Assembly (NCBI GenBank): GCA_003427395.1
Contig: BFEA01000143.1
Span: 168,769-232,768, forward strand
Direction of reading: 5' to 3'
Source of the DNA: Chara braunii
Taxonomy: Eukaryota > Streptophyta > Charophyceae > Charales > Characeae
DNA: 64,000 bases
Numbering within the stretch: the first letter of the stretch is position 1; each line of letters starts with the position of its first letter. The translations under genes and the position numbers were made by a program. Below, in pieces: positions 1-9,405 of this stretch. The notes under the pieces are model-generated. The model did no database searches and was not told where the DNA came from. It saw only the letters and a list, made by a program, of their open reading frames with translations.

Positions 1-180
1 GCCAGACTGGGGAGATCATCAGAACAACCTATGGCCAATGCCTTCAGGCAACCCAAGAGAAGTGCGTGTGTGTACAACCGTGCATCTGCATTGGTTAAAG
101 CCTGTTGGTGTCCTTGCGCACGTATGCAGCGTTTTGAACCTATCACCTCACGCCACCTTGTGCATATCCGACTGGCGATT
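1..180 (-). repeat. Diverged tRNA-derived short repeat fragment
   Basis: The first bases (gccagactggggagatca) recur at about 6210, and the rest tracks 6240-6470 with many substitutions, ending in the same tRNA-like tail. Read on the minus strand, the tail keeps a B-box-like stretch (ATAGGTTCAAAACGC), but the A-box half is degraded. It is probably an old copy of the same SINE-like family that forms the trimer near 6.4-6.7 kb. No coding potential is seen. Confidence 0.4.
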
Positions 181-290
181 TTTTTTTTTTTTTTTTTTTT
201 TTGAGTCCATGGTGTTGTAGAGGCCAGTCACTGGGTACACAGTGATCACCTGGAGCAGTAGGCCGTGGGTGTCCTAGAATATGAGACCAC
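181..290 (-). repeat. A-tailed short repeat (CTCTACAACACC family)
   Basis: A run of about 22 T on the plus strand is followed by sequence whose reverse complement contains GGCCTCTACAACACC just before the A tail. The same 3' end plus A tail occurs on the plus strand at about 7190-7280 and 16400-16500. A fixed 3' end joined to oligo(A) in both orientations suggests a retroposed short element. No pol III boxes are clear in this copy. Confidence 0.4.
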
Positions 291-339
291 CTCCCATCCC
301 ATCCTCACGTCAATTATACGCCTAGCGCAACCCCTATGC

Positions 340-760
340 AAGGAAGATGAGCGATAGCGAACTTCAACAATCAAACAGCATCATACACATAAGACCAGAT
401 AGTCGTGACCTCGAACCAAAAGCAGAATTGCATCACGAGTTTCACCAAATAAGAACACACCAAGAGCTCATAATTGACAATGCTGGTAAAGTCTCATCAT
501 CATCATCAATGAAGAACCAATGTTGATATCCTATCTGGCGCTCGGCACCCAGACTACAGATGGCAGATCCTATCTAGCCTACTCTACAATGCCGCCGGAT
601 GACGTCAACAGCTTCATCAAGTACGAGCAGATCTCGGACAATGCCGTCGCTTCTAGCACCAGGTATGTCTCTCGTATCACTCACAACCTCGTTCCCCAAC
701 ACACAGATGCTACTTGCACCCAAGGACCACCCTGGGCCACACCCAGCTTACAGCAGCGCA
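340..760 (+). repeat. Copy of the splice-donor-ended module, without AAT tract
   Basis: This stretch aligns over about 400 bp with 45990-46380: the same order of cagatagtcgtg, cctcgaacca, atgttgatatcctatc, ctcggcacccagactaca and acagatgc. The ORF from 520 begins MLISYLALGTQTTDGRSYLA, and the copy at 46164 reads MLISYQVLGTQTTYGRSYLA, so this reading frame is the best conserved part. It runs into CCAG/GTATGT at about 660-668, which looks like a splice donor. Function unknown; it could be an exon-like piece carried by a repeat. Confidence 0.5.
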
Positions 761-1260
761 ACTCGGCTATGGCTGCCTGCTCCGTCCTGCCGCCCGTGAG
801 CGTGTGAGTGCTAGCCAGCTTCAGCGCAGCAGCGCTTGCGCAGCATGCAGCCAGCACCCGAATGCCAAATGCGAAGGCAGGCCCTTTGCTATATGGAAGT
901 GGCCTGCCTGCGTTCTGTCCCAGGCTGCACTGGGTCTTCCCCAAGAAGCTTCCGGTAGGCCCCGGTAGGCTGAGGCCCATTCCAAACAACTCAGGCCCAG
1001 GGCCTGTGGTGGTTGCTTGCGCCAAACTGTCATCGGCCTGTGTCTGGCCCACGTCCCGTATCCAGCCCAGGGCCTGCCTTTGATACATGCAAACAGGCTG
1101 CCCAGGGCGTGGGTTCTTTCAACCAACTGGCGCTGCGCAACTGCCTGAATTTTCCTGAGTTGCGTGGTGGCCAAAAATAGGGCCCTCAGGCCCCTGTCGA
1201 GCCTGCCTTCACTTAGGGCGGTTGACATACTGCGTAATAGGGCCTGAAAGGGCCTCATTG
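680..1260. repeat. GC-rich repeat with GGCCCAGG motifs
   Basis: The stretch is rich in GCCCAGG, GGCCTG and CAGCGCAGC words and resembles 43900-44360. Both contain gctagcctgc/gctagccagc starts, cagcgca words and the phrase gccttcacttagggcgg near their ends. Open frames on both strands here are by-products of the GC-rich repeat rather than genes. No terminal structure was identified. Confidence 0.35.
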
Positions 1261-1689
1261 GGGCTTAAGCCTCGCATTCCCTCCTCCATAACTTTGATAG
1301 TCCTCTGAGAAGTTCGGTCTTCAATGATCTGGCGTTTTCCCTTCTGCGGAGATTTCTCATATTGGGCTACGACCTGAGGAGCGGTCTGCATGAGTTCCTT
1401 CCGGGTGAACCAGCGGTCCTCCTTTGGATCAGTATGATGCCGGAACCGAACGCGATATTGCAGCTTCGGTTTCGGAGGACGTCCCCTGCCTGTTGGTCTT
1501 GGACCTATCCCACTATCCTACCTCAGTGTGACCAGCACTCAGGACCATTTCCCTACCAATGGTCAGTGCCAGGTAACTTGGACCGAACAGCAGTGATAGG
1601 CACCAGGGCTGATAGGTTGCCCAGCCCTGGGGGAAGCGAAATCGGACGAGCCTTGTCGAACGGGAACTTCGGACGCCAGGCCCAGACAA

Positions 1690-1805
1690 TCTTTTTTTTT
1701 TTTTTTTTTTTTTTTTGTGGGACAAATGCTCCAGTCTATTTGTGGGGAGCAGCACGTGCTGGGAACCGGGCCCAGCGTCCCGTATAGAGTTACACCAGCG
1801 TCCCA
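1690..1805 (-). repeat. GGGACGCTGG short repeat with oligo(A) tail
   Basis: The plus strand shows T24 followed by the complement of the family core. Read on the minus strand, the core is GGGACGCTGGGCCCGGTTCC, then AGCACGTGCTGCTCCCCAC, then an oligo(A) tail. The family has about ten copies in this window. A short second piece (cgtcccatatagagttacac) repeats at 1799-1818, suggesting a tandem head. Confidence 0.5.
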
Positions 1806-1942
1806 TATAGAGTTACACTAGTCATTTGAGATACCGGGGCCATTACCCGGCTTCGGCTGAGAATCAATCTGAGAATTATTGAGAACTATTGAAGAAATTC
1901 AAGAGAGTTCAAGAGAATTAAACATTTAGAAAATTTTGGGTA

Positions 1943-2165
1943 ATTTTTTTTTTTTTTTTTTTTTTTTAAACACTCCCCTGGTGATGCTACAGGTGCTGGT
2001 GTAGTCAGCCACCTCTAGTCCCCACAGGCAGGCTCCATCTATTGGTGGGGAGCAGCACCTGCTGGAAACCGGGTCCAGCGTCCCTTACACTGTTGAGAAT
2101 AAAAGGGGGACGTGAGGAAGCATGAGATAGCATGCTGGAAACGAGTTCCAGTGTCCCTTCACTAA
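1943..2165 (-). repeat. GGGACGCTGG short repeat, A-tailed
   Basis: This is a T23 tract followed by a minus-strand copy of the family core (GGGACGCTGGACCCGGTTTC, CAGCAGGTGCTGCTCCCCAC, CAATAGATGGAGCC). A second partial core (gctggaaacgagttccagtgtccc) lies at about 2131-2157. The core contains a self-complementary GCTGGA/TCCAGC stem that is kept in most copies. Confidence 0.5.
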
Positions 2166-2899
2166 CTATCCTGTACTGTCCAAGCCAAGATCTAGGGCAG
2201 GGGCCCAACAGGGCTACTGGGGGGCACCAGTGGTCCTTGTTGGTCCCCCGCCCACCTTCCTGGTCACTCTACCGCACTTCCCTCTGAGAATGTCTATAGA
2301 AATGTCAAAAGGCAATCTGAAGAAGATCTGAAGAGAGGCTGAAGTAAAAGGAAGAAAAGGGAGGAAGGACCTGGATATCTGATAAGAGCTCTAAGGTTCT
2401 GAGATTAAATGTCTCTAAGTCCCCAGATATTCCTCCACGGCCAGCGGGTGAAGGGGAAAGGGATCACGGAAATCCTGAGCAGGTCTCAACTGCTCTCTGG
2501 GATCCACCCTTGTCCAATCCTTGAAGTGAAGCTGATAGTCTCTTTCTAAGTCTCCCTCTTGTCCCTCTCCATGTCCATCTTTCTGCTGGACCAACCTGTC
2601 TCCTGTCCAACTCACCCTCGCGACCCAGCCCTCCCTTTCCCCCCCCAGCCAGCCTTCACAAAACTAGGAGATAATATTTTTAATGTCACCCCTGCTGTGC
2701 ACCTGATTCAGGTTTTCCTTAACTCTCTGCCATTGTGCCATGATCTCATGTTGGAAAAGCAGCCGTATCTCTCTGTGACTTCCCCCTCTTCCACCCTGGC
2801 CTCCTCCAATTCCAGGATGCATCTTCGCCACCATATGGCCCATAGGACAGTACGCCTGCCCAAAGAGTACATATTTGCTTCAAAGGTGTTGTCGCGAAA

Positions 2900-3455
2900 C
2901 TAGGGGTAGTGTCCTTGCAGGATTGCCTTCCAGTCCCAAGGCCATAATGAGCCTGGGACGATGTGCCGCCAAATCCTATCCCACCATCTCCATAACAAGA
3001 CAGCTGCAGGGCATTGTAGGAAAATGTGCTCAACCGTCTCAGGGCGCTTTTTTTTCGGGGAAATTTTGGCGGCAACCTCGGCACCAGGGGAGCGTCCTTC
3101 CTTGTTGTTCGAGCTCTGTATGATCAATCAGCCAGTCATTGGTCGGTAGGGAGCGATGAGTGATTTGCCATTGAAGAGCGGAGATTTTTGTCGGCCTTTT
3201 CTGATACTCGCTGAACCATTGGATAGGTCTGAGTGTGCTTCTATCTATGTTTAGATGGTGCTGCCATCTGTCCTCCACCACAACTCGTAGCCTACGCTTG
3301 GGTCTGAGCATTCGGTAGACAGACTTCGTTTTTAGGGCGGCTAAATGGACCGTACTTTCCTCCCCCCGTCCCCGCCTTCCACTGCCTTTCCACGACCATC
3401 GCCATTCTTGGGGATCAAAGAAGAGGTTCTCAATCGGGGTCATTGGACGATACAC
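2900..3455 (-). pseudogene. LINE ORF2 C-terminal zinc-binding (zf-RVT-like) fragment, frameshifted
   Basis: The first frame (3455 down to about 3040) ends with LQWQITHRSLPTNDWLIDH and WCRGCRQNFPEKK. A second frame (about 3127 down to 2900) continues with ETVEHIFLQCPAAVLLWRWW and DRIWRHIVPGS. Together these match the zf-RVT pattern of C-x2-C, E(T/S)xxHIFxxCP and a tryptophan-rich tail found at the C terminus of plant LINE ORF2. The change of frame lies at a T/A-rich stretch near 3045-3060. This supports a once complete C terminus. Confidence 0.75.
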
Positions 3456-3458
3456 TCT

Positions 3459-3845
3459 TCAACCTTTTCCCTCTTTGATCACCCTGATGTGATAGACTTT
3501 TGATTTTCTTTTCCAGATGAAGGGTTGTCTACTCCCTTGCAGCCGTCCTGTTTCTGTGATAGCGTAGCATTCAATCAGGACTTGTGCCTGATCCACTATG
3601 TGCACTCGGCCTATTTGTGATTCATGGCCAGGTAGCCCCACCCAATCGTCTTCTTCCAACGTTGGACCTTTCTTACGCCTAGTGTACCATTGGATGGGGA
3701 AACTTTCAATAAGTTCTTCCATTGTAGACTCGAGTGAGTGGCAGTTGCGCAGACATCTTTTCATTCTGCACTTTTCCATTCTCCGCTTTCCACATCCCAT
3801 AGACCCCCCACCCTCAGCACCCCATGTTTCACCCAAATTTTCCAT
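3459..3845 (-). pseudogene. LINE ORF2 segment, mid C-terminal part
   Basis: This 128-codon open stretch includes LESTMEELIESFPIQWYTRR, EDDWVGLPGHESQIGRVHIV and QVLIECYAITETGRLQGSRQ. No named domain was recognised, but it lies in the expected order between the post-RT block and the zinc-finger block with consistent strand. A frame break separates it from the next block at 3455. It is a fragment of the same dead element. Confidence 0.5.
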
Positions 3846-4165
3846 GGGGAGTCCGAGCTGTTCTTTACTTGGCCGAGGGAGTCTGTGATTAATCTATTGC
3901 CAAACAACGGTTGCCTGATTATCTCCTCCCATCTGTCCGGGGCGGGGCGGTCGGGGAGAGGGAGTTTCCTCCACGTGCGCAGGAGACGTATCCAATGTTC
4001 AGTCGCCGGGTCACCATTTGTGTATTTCCTGGGGAGCCTTCAGTATCTATCCTCGAGCCATATCAGAGGGTCAGTTTCTGGTGGGGTTTCCAGGGCCAAG
4101 GCCGCGATTTGCATCATCGCCAGGGGAGCCCAGGGGGAGGAGGTTTCAAAAATAATATGTTGGAT

Positions 4166-4600
4166 TCAGTGGACGCTTAGGGCCTGAAACTGTGTGGGAG
4201 AGTCCACTATTCCAAGCCCCCCTCCGACCTTGGGCTGAACGACAGAGTCCCATGCCACACGACTGATGGCATGGGTATTACTACTATCCCCTCTCCATAG
4301 GAAGGCCGCCAACTGTTGCTTGAGCGTCTTAAACCCTCCTTTACTCAAGGGCCAAAGGATGACTCTATACCAAAGATTGGCAAGCACAACATTATTGATG
4401 ATAAGAGCCCACCCAAAAATTGAAGTGTGCTTGTGGTTCCATCTCAGTAGCTTGGCCTGCGCCAGTCTAATCAGCCACTCATCATTTGTGATGGGTTTTC
4501 CTTTTGTTATGAGCGACGCTCCTAAGACTCTAAGGGGATTGTCCGGGGGAAGCCAAGTGATGCGCGGGCTCTCTGGTGATCTGCCCCCCTGGTGGTGCAA
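4166..4600 (-). pseudogene. LINE ORF2 segment after the RT domain
   Basis: An open stretch of 144 codons contains LRVLGASLITKGKPITNDEW, LRWNHKHTSIFGWALIINNV, LWPLSKGGFKTLKQQLAAFL and VAWDSVVQPKVGGGLGIVD. This order (LG after the RT, W(x)n R, FLW, W..v..PK..GGLG) is the usual connecting region between RT and the C-terminal zinc finger of L1-like ORF2. It is one reading frame of the decayed element, not a separate gene; the initial Met is incidental. Confidence 0.7.
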
Positions 4601-4605
4601 CCACT

Positions 4606-4895
4606 AGCCCACAGTTTTTTGCCCCCAATTAACGGTCATGTCTGAGACGCTACCGAAGCGGTTCATGAGGGTCTGGATTTCTTCCATGTTTTATGTATTT
4701 GCTTCAACCATAATAGTAAGGTCTTCCGCAAACAGGGAACAGATGGGCACCGCTTCTTTCGGGATATCGGTGATCCTGATTCGAGTTAGGTCTTTGTTGT
4801 GTCTCAAGTTAGCCGAGAAAACCTCCATGATGACCAAGAAGAGGTAGGGGGCAATGGGGTCTCCTTGCCTGACCGATTGCTGAAGCTCGAAAGAA
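4606..4895 (-). pseudogene. LINE reverse transcriptase fragment (motif B to catalytic box)
   Basis: The minus-strand frame reads FELQQSVRQGDPIAPYLFLV (about 4825-4885), then HNKDLTRIRI, then SLFAEDLTIMVEANT around 4700-4740. In LINE RTs the catalytic box is normally F/YADD; here positions 4721-4732 encode FAED, so the first aspartate of the pair is glutamate. This fits an inactive copy, although D to E is conservative. Upstream, the frame is broken by a stop a few codons before FELQQS. Downstream, the next block continues at 4600. Confidence 0.7.
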
Positions 4896-5540
4896 GGTTA
4901 CCCAAAATGCCACAGGTAAATGAAATTTGGGTAATTGTTGGCCTATTGCTAAACTGAATGCTCAGATCGTCTGGACTCCTTAACAAAACCTCTAAAATTC
5001 TCCAACACTGTCTTATTCCCTGCCTATCTCTCCCAGGCCTCATGCCCCTACCCTGCTAGGTTATAGGGCAACATGACTCAACCCAGCTCCGGTCAGCGTC
5101 GTCCCGACAACAACCCTTGATTTTCCTTTAGAATGCCTGCCCCAAGGCATCCCCAGATCTCTCTACCAGGCCTCACGCTCCTGCTATCAACAAGTTACAG
5201 GGCAACCCCCCAGCACCGGCCAGCGTCGTTCTAGCATCGGAAAACCGCAGATCCATGAATATGACTGCATCAAAGAAGCCAAAAGTGAGTTGTAAGAAGT
5301 ACCCAGAAACCTAAAGCATTTTATATATAGCCCTAGCTTACCCAAGGCCAAGCGGAACTCAGACTGGCCTGAGCGACTTATACCCCTACCCTTACTCCGC
5401 GGTCTAAGCCTTATATATAGCCACTAGACAGTTCTATCCAAATATCAGTAGGAACTCTGGTGGCCCATACTTGTCCCTACTGCAGATACTAGACCCCACC
5501 CAGTGACTAGACCCCCCCAGTCTGATAGTTATGTAGTAAC
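4896..5540. repeat. Non-coding stretch with a diverged direct repeat of about 131 bp
   Basis: Two similar segments, about 5029-5105 and 5160-5235, share ctcccaggcctca, ttatagggcaac/ttacagggcaac and ggtcagcgtcgt/ggccagcgtcgt at the same spacing. A pair of tatatagcc words sits at about 5322 and 5411. No credible coding frame was found. Confidence 0.4.
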
Positions 5541-5542
5541 TG

Positions 5543-5863
5543 CCATTTCGTCAAAATGGACATCTTTTATTTTTTAAACGAAATCGAAACCGAGTTTTTT
5601 GGCCGAAAACTCGTCAAAATTTGCTGTTCCTGAGGGTCCGGTGTTTGTAAAATGCTGGACCCCCTGGCTGTACATGGACCTAGCTTGAGACCAGGTACCT
5701 CCAGGCAGTCCTGCCTGGAGGTGCCTGGTCTCAAGCTAGGTCTACGTACAGCCAGGGGGTCCAGCGTTTTACTCAGGAACAACAAATTTTGACAAGTTTT
5801 CGGTCAAAAAACTCGGTTGCAATTTCGTTCAAAAAATAAAAAATGTCCATTTTGACGAAATGG
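5543..5863. mobile_element. Palindromic foldback element, 321 bp
   Basis: The left end (ccatttcgtcaaaatggaca) is the reverse complement of the right end, and the two arms of about 155 bp match each other almost throughout with a few substitutions and small indels. They meet at a centre CCAGGCAGTCCTGCCTGG near 5701-5718, leaving almost no loop. The outer arms are AT-rich and the inner arms GC-rich. This shape fits a foldback/MITE-type transposable element or a recent inverted duplication; no coding capacity and no clear target duplication are visible. Confidence 0.75.
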
Positions 5864-6104
5864 TCGTTTAGTTCACAATGTATGTGGATACCCGAAGGTT
5901 GTGTATGCTCCATGTATCTATGTATCAAGATGTACAGACAGCACTGTGTGTGGAAACTTGTGTATGTACCCCGTAGGCCATGTATAATTCGCAACCTATA
6001 TATATGCCCAAAGGCTGTGTGTGCTCTGTGAATCAATGTATAGAGATGTATAGGCAGCATCATGTGTGTATATCGAAGAGAGAACGGGGTAAGCTGGACA
6101 AGCA

Positions 6105-6190
6105 CCCCCCCAAGGTCCGAACCAAGCTCGAACCCGTGACCTTGTAACGTGTAATCGAATGACTCTACCATGTGAACGACTAGTAGAAAT
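6105..6190 (-). repeat. tRNA-Val-like sequence (tRNA-derived repeat or pseudogene)
   Basis: On the minus strand this reads TTCACATGGTAGAGTCATTC, then GATTACACGTTACAAGGTC, then ACGGGTTCGAGCTTGG. The TTACACG anticodon-loop phrase followed by AAGGTC and a GGGTTCGAG T-loop resembles tRNA-Val (UAC). The D arm and acceptor stem are poor, so it is more likely a tRNA-derived repeat than a working tRNA gene. Confidence 0.35.
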
Positions 6191-6405
6191 GGCACGAACG
6201 TGTGATATGCCAGACTGGGGAGATCAACAGAACACCCAAGACCAACACCCCCAAGCAACCCATGTGAAACCCGGAACCAACATACAACTCCATGAACAAC
6301 CCTTGGGTGGTGCGCAGGCAGTGTCTGTAATAGCTAACGTGCGTCATCCCAAGGGGGTGTGTGTCCAGCCGTGCGTCATTCTAACGCCCTGCCGGTGTCC
6401 ATGCG

Positions 6406-6722
6406 CAAGGCTACGGATTTGAACCCGCAACCTCACACCACAATGCGCATTTCCAACCGGTGCTCTAACCACTGAGCTACATCACTGAGCTAATCGACCN
6501 CAAGGCTACGGATTTGAACCCGCAACCTCACACCACAATGCGCATTTCCAACCGGTGCTCTAACCACTGAGCTACATCACTGAGCTAATCGACCGTGCGT
6601 CATTCTAACGCCCTGCCGGTGTCCATGCACAAGGCTACGGATTTGAACCCGCAACCTCACACCACAATGCGCATTTCCAACCGGTGCTCTAACCACTGAG
6701 CTACATCACTGAGCTAATCGGC
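6406..6722 (-). repeat. Three tandem tRNA-derived SINE-like heads
   Basis: Three near-identical copies lie at about 6406-6498, 6501-6594 and 6630-6722. On the minus strand each has an A box (GTAGCTCAGTGGTTAGAGC, with a GCTC/GAGC D stem) and a B box inside a good T arm (TGCGGGTTCAAATCCGTA). The part between them does not form a normal 5-bp anticodon stem, and no acceptor stem is present, so these are tRNA-like heads. The n at 6500 joins copies 1 and 2, so the exact copy number may be an assembly effect. Confidence 0.55.
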
Positions 6723-6812
6723 CTACAGGCACATGCACAGCCTACGGGCACACATACACACGGAATGGGCATACACACAGCCTATGGGCACACACACAGC
6801 CTACGGGCACAA
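6721..6812 (+). repeat. Short tandem repeat CACAGCCTACGGGCACA
   Basis: About four degenerate copies of a 17-20-bp unit (cagcctacgggcacac and variants with tatgggcac or taatgggca) follow the tRNA-like trimer directly. No coding meaning is seen. Confidence 0.5.
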
Positions 6813-7189
6813 TTACAATGCCAGGGGGGTATCAGGTTCCTGCTAGGGGTGTCATAGACTAGATCTGGGCTTGGAGGGGCTACCGGATATGGTCCGTGAT
6901 AGGATCGGTGAGGTAAGGGTAGCATGTGGGCCCGATAGAAGCGTTGCTTGAGCCTGGCGTCTGAAGTACCCGTGTTACAAAAAATCATGGCCCGATCATG
7001 CTTCAATGGGGGCTGTGTGGGGTTATCTACCTATAAATGCTGTCCGGTCCAAGTCACTCTCTGAGATGGCGAGGCCATAGTGTCCTGAGTGATTGACACT
7101 GAGGTAGGATAGTGGGAATAGGGGGTGCCGTAGGAGAATTGTCGAGAGGAAGGGTAGGGAGACGTCAACAAAATCGTCAGGGTAACCAA
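6813..7189. other. Unassigned sequence, nothing recognised
   Basis: Mixed-composition DNA without a convincing reading frame, repeat or RNA signal. The short open frames here show no domain-like composition. Confidence 0.4.
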
Positions 7190-7285
7190 TGGCTGACTGA
7201 TGACTGCAACCACTGGCACTGTATGTCTGGAATCTGGGCTCTACAACAACCTGGGCTTAGAAAAAAGAAAAAGAAACAATTGTGG
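7190..7285 (+). repeat. A-tailed short repeat (CTCTACAACACC family)
   Basis: The end GGGCTCTACAACAACCTGGG followed by an A-rich tail matches the element at 16400-16500 (GGCCTCTACAACACCCAGGG plus A tail) and the inverted copy at 181-290. The preceding tggctgactgatgactgcaa also resembles the 16.4-kb copy. It is a retroposon-like short repeat. Confidence 0.4.
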
Positions 7286-7935
7286 ACGCGGCAGGTTTTG
7301 AGTTCACAAATGCGGGAAAAAAAATGCACCCGCGAAGAAAACACCCGCCGAGTTTGCAAATGCAATGCGCGTAGAAAAAGATCTGTTAGGCCCTTTTTTT
7401 TTTTTTTTTTTTTTTTCCCTTTTCCCGTCTGACACCACGGCCAAACCCTGTAGTTATGACACCCGGCCTGACACCACGGAAGTGAAACTTTCATCGCATT
7501 TTCAAACTCGGCCGCTGCTTTATTGCAGGTGCGTGTTTTTTTTTGCATATTAGGAACTCAAAAGTGTAAACAAAAGCGGTCAGAGTGGAAGCACAGGTCT
7601 TCCGGGGAAAGAACAAAAAGAAAAGCGCCAGTTGCCATGTATACTTCGACCTCTCAAAGGAGCGATTAGCGGAACATAGTGACCTTGTCTCATTCGCAAT
7701 GCGCCAGCAGTGTGACTTGACAGAGGTGCAAAGTTGCAAAATCGAGATCACAAACGCCGCGGAACTTTGCGACAACGGGTCCTAGTGTGAGTCAAGTATA
7801 AGTCCCAGCAGTATCTGCACCAGGGTCAAGAATTGCTGAATAGCGCGAAGAGATCCTTTTTCTTTTTTTTTTTTTTTTAAATAGGAAAAGCCCTTTTGTA
7901 AGGCCACTCTCTGGGCACTGGCATTTAGCTTGAGC
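7286..7935. other. Unassigned sequence with several oligo(T) tracts
   Basis: Contains T tracts at about 7384-7416 and 7862-7878 and short A tracts. No gene or clear terminal structure was identified. The T tracts could mark tails of short retroposed sequences too diverged to recognise. Confidence 0.35.
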
Positions 7936-7963
7936 TAAAAAAAAAAGAAAAAAAAAAAAAAAG

Positions 7964-8026
<63 letters not shown>
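7936..8026 (+). repeat. Poly(A) tract of about 90 nt
   Basis: An almost pure A tract interrupted by two G, flanked on both sides by variants of ttgagct (tagcttgagct before, gccttgagctt after). Its length exceeds the other A tracts in the window (15-25 nt). Confidence 0.9.
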
Positions 8027-8027
<1 letters not shown>

Positions 8028-8236
8028 CCTTGAGCTTCAAGGAGTTGTCATGAGCTTCCTGGCACCTTCCTAAGTGGTGGCCATGACTCGAAGTTAAAAA
8101 AAAAAAAAAAATTCTTCCTGGCTACGGACGATTTATCATTTGTTTTGTTTGCTAATGCTTACAGCCATGAGCTGTCTCGCGTGTTATGCGTTTGGCATGA
8201 TTTCAGTGTGACTCAGTGTGACATGGGGTACTCTAT

Positions 8237-8632
8237 ACTCTCGAAATTTCGAGAGTAAGGCCTCGCTCCACTCACTCTAGATAGGTGCTCTCGAAAACGC
8301 CCTTCGAGAGCTGTCAGAAAGCACTCTCGAAGGGCACTCTCAGAGTGTCTAGAGTGCCCAGCCTGCGACGACATGCTTTTCCAGTGTCCTCCCTCGTAAC
8401 CCCACACCGACCATTTTTTTTCGTGAGTGCGCCTCGTGTCCCGACCATCAGAACAGGGCGGCACTGTCTCTTAGTGCAGTCAGAGAGCTCGTCTCATTCC
8501 GCCACTGCATCTCGAGCAAAGCCTTCTAGAGTAAGTGGAGCCAAGACTTTTTTTTCGAGAGTTTTGCACGTCTGACAGCTCTAGAAGGACTCACGAAACT
8601 TTTCGTGAGTCGAGAGTAGTGGAGCGAGACCC
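8237..8632. mobile_element. MITE-like inverted-repeat element rich in CTCTCGAA
   Basis: GGCCTCGCTCCACT at 8259 is answered by AGTGGAGCGAGACC ending at 8632, giving an element of about 374 bp. Just outside or at its left edge lies a perfect 20-nt palindrome, ACTCTCGAAATTTCGAGAGT (8237-8256), and near the right end an almost perfect one (ACTCACGAAA/TTTTCGTGAGT, 8590-8611). Inside, CTCTCGAA and its complement occur repeatedly. No coding capacity. No target duplication could be fixed. Confidence 0.6.
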
Positions 8633-8984
8633 ATGATTTCACTATCCCGGCAGTGGTAAAAGAACCACCGGAATTGAGGCCTTGGTGGTGGTGGTTACAA
8701 CATTCCAATAAATTGAGTCAGAATGCAGAAACAAGAGCAGAGCATCCGAGAAAACAGACCACGAAAAACAAACCACTCAAAGTGAGCAAGAAGACAAGCA
8801 AATCACTAGAAAGCAGGTGAGGACAAAACCAAGCATAAGGCATAGTCACACGACACGTGGATAATCCCGAAACGCGACCGATGGCTATAAAATTTGACAA
8901 TAACCACACAGCCATCAAGCTCGAAACCCAAATAGGCGTCATGCCCATAATCATGAAGCTCCGGATCATGAGGCCCTGGCTGAT

Positions 8985-9055
8985 GGGCTGCTCCATCTAT
9001 TGGTGGGGAGCGACACCTGCTGAAAACTGGGTCCAGCGTCCCTTAAATACAGCAA
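8985..9055 (-). repeat. GGGACGCTGG short repeat core
   Basis: The plus strand carries ctgctccatctattggtggg, then gagcgacacctgctgaaaac, then tgggtccagcgtccc, the complement of the family core. No adjacent A/T tail is evident on the expected side, so it is a fragment. Confidence 0.5.
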
Positions 9056-9257
9056 TGAAGGTCAATGTTGAGGCTATAGTCATTGTTCTCTTCTACTCTG
9101 GAGCACCCAGTAACCTGACCACAGGTGACCACAGGGACCCACCAGCTAATGTTACATTCTGTTGACAATCCCAAGCCCGAAAAAAAAGAAAAAAAGAAAA
9201 AAGAAAAGCCGGGTAATGGCCCCAGTAGCTAAAAAAAGGAGGTGGTTTTTATGTTTT

Positions 9258-9318
9258 GTAATGGGACGCTGGGCCCAGTTTCTAGCAGGTGATGCTCCCC
9301 ATCCCCAATAGACAGGAG
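9258..9318 (+). repeat. GGGACGCTGG short repeat core
   Basis: Plus-strand core GGGACGCTGGGCCCAGTTTC, TAGCAGGTGATGCTCCCCAT, CCCCAATAGACAGGAGCC. It is preceded at about 9205-9230 by the complement of a second shared phrase (CCGGGGCCATTACCCGGC at about 1839), hinting at a longer composite unit. Confidence 0.5.
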
Positions 9319-9405
9319 CCAAGGGCAGAAGGTTCCAACTGGGGGATGCTCATATCAACCCCTATAGTAGCTCAAGCCGTTGTTAATTTTTTGGGGAAAC
9401 TACGT

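Larger units (their letters stand above)
2415..4895 (-). mobile_element. Decayed LINE (non-LTR retrotransposon), 5' truncated ORF2 remnant
   Basis: Consecutive minus-strand reading frames give, in order, an RT segment with the RQGDPIAPYLF motif and an FAED catalytic box, a post-RT segment, and a C-terminal zinc-binding segment (zf-RVT type). These parts are typical of plant and algal L1-like ORF2 proteins. Frames change several times and contain stops, so the copy is dead. The RT homology starts abruptly near 4890; N-terminal endonuclease and early RT motifs are missing, as expected for 5' truncation. The 3' limit is uncertain; the T tract at 1943-1967 could be its A tail or that of a neighbouring short repeat. 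Confidence 0.75.

Noticed and set aside
1362-1806. 141-codon plus and 97-codon minus frames around 1.4-1.8 kb
   Set aside because: Both read through a T24/A24 tract and a short A-tailed repeat; no domain-like composition.
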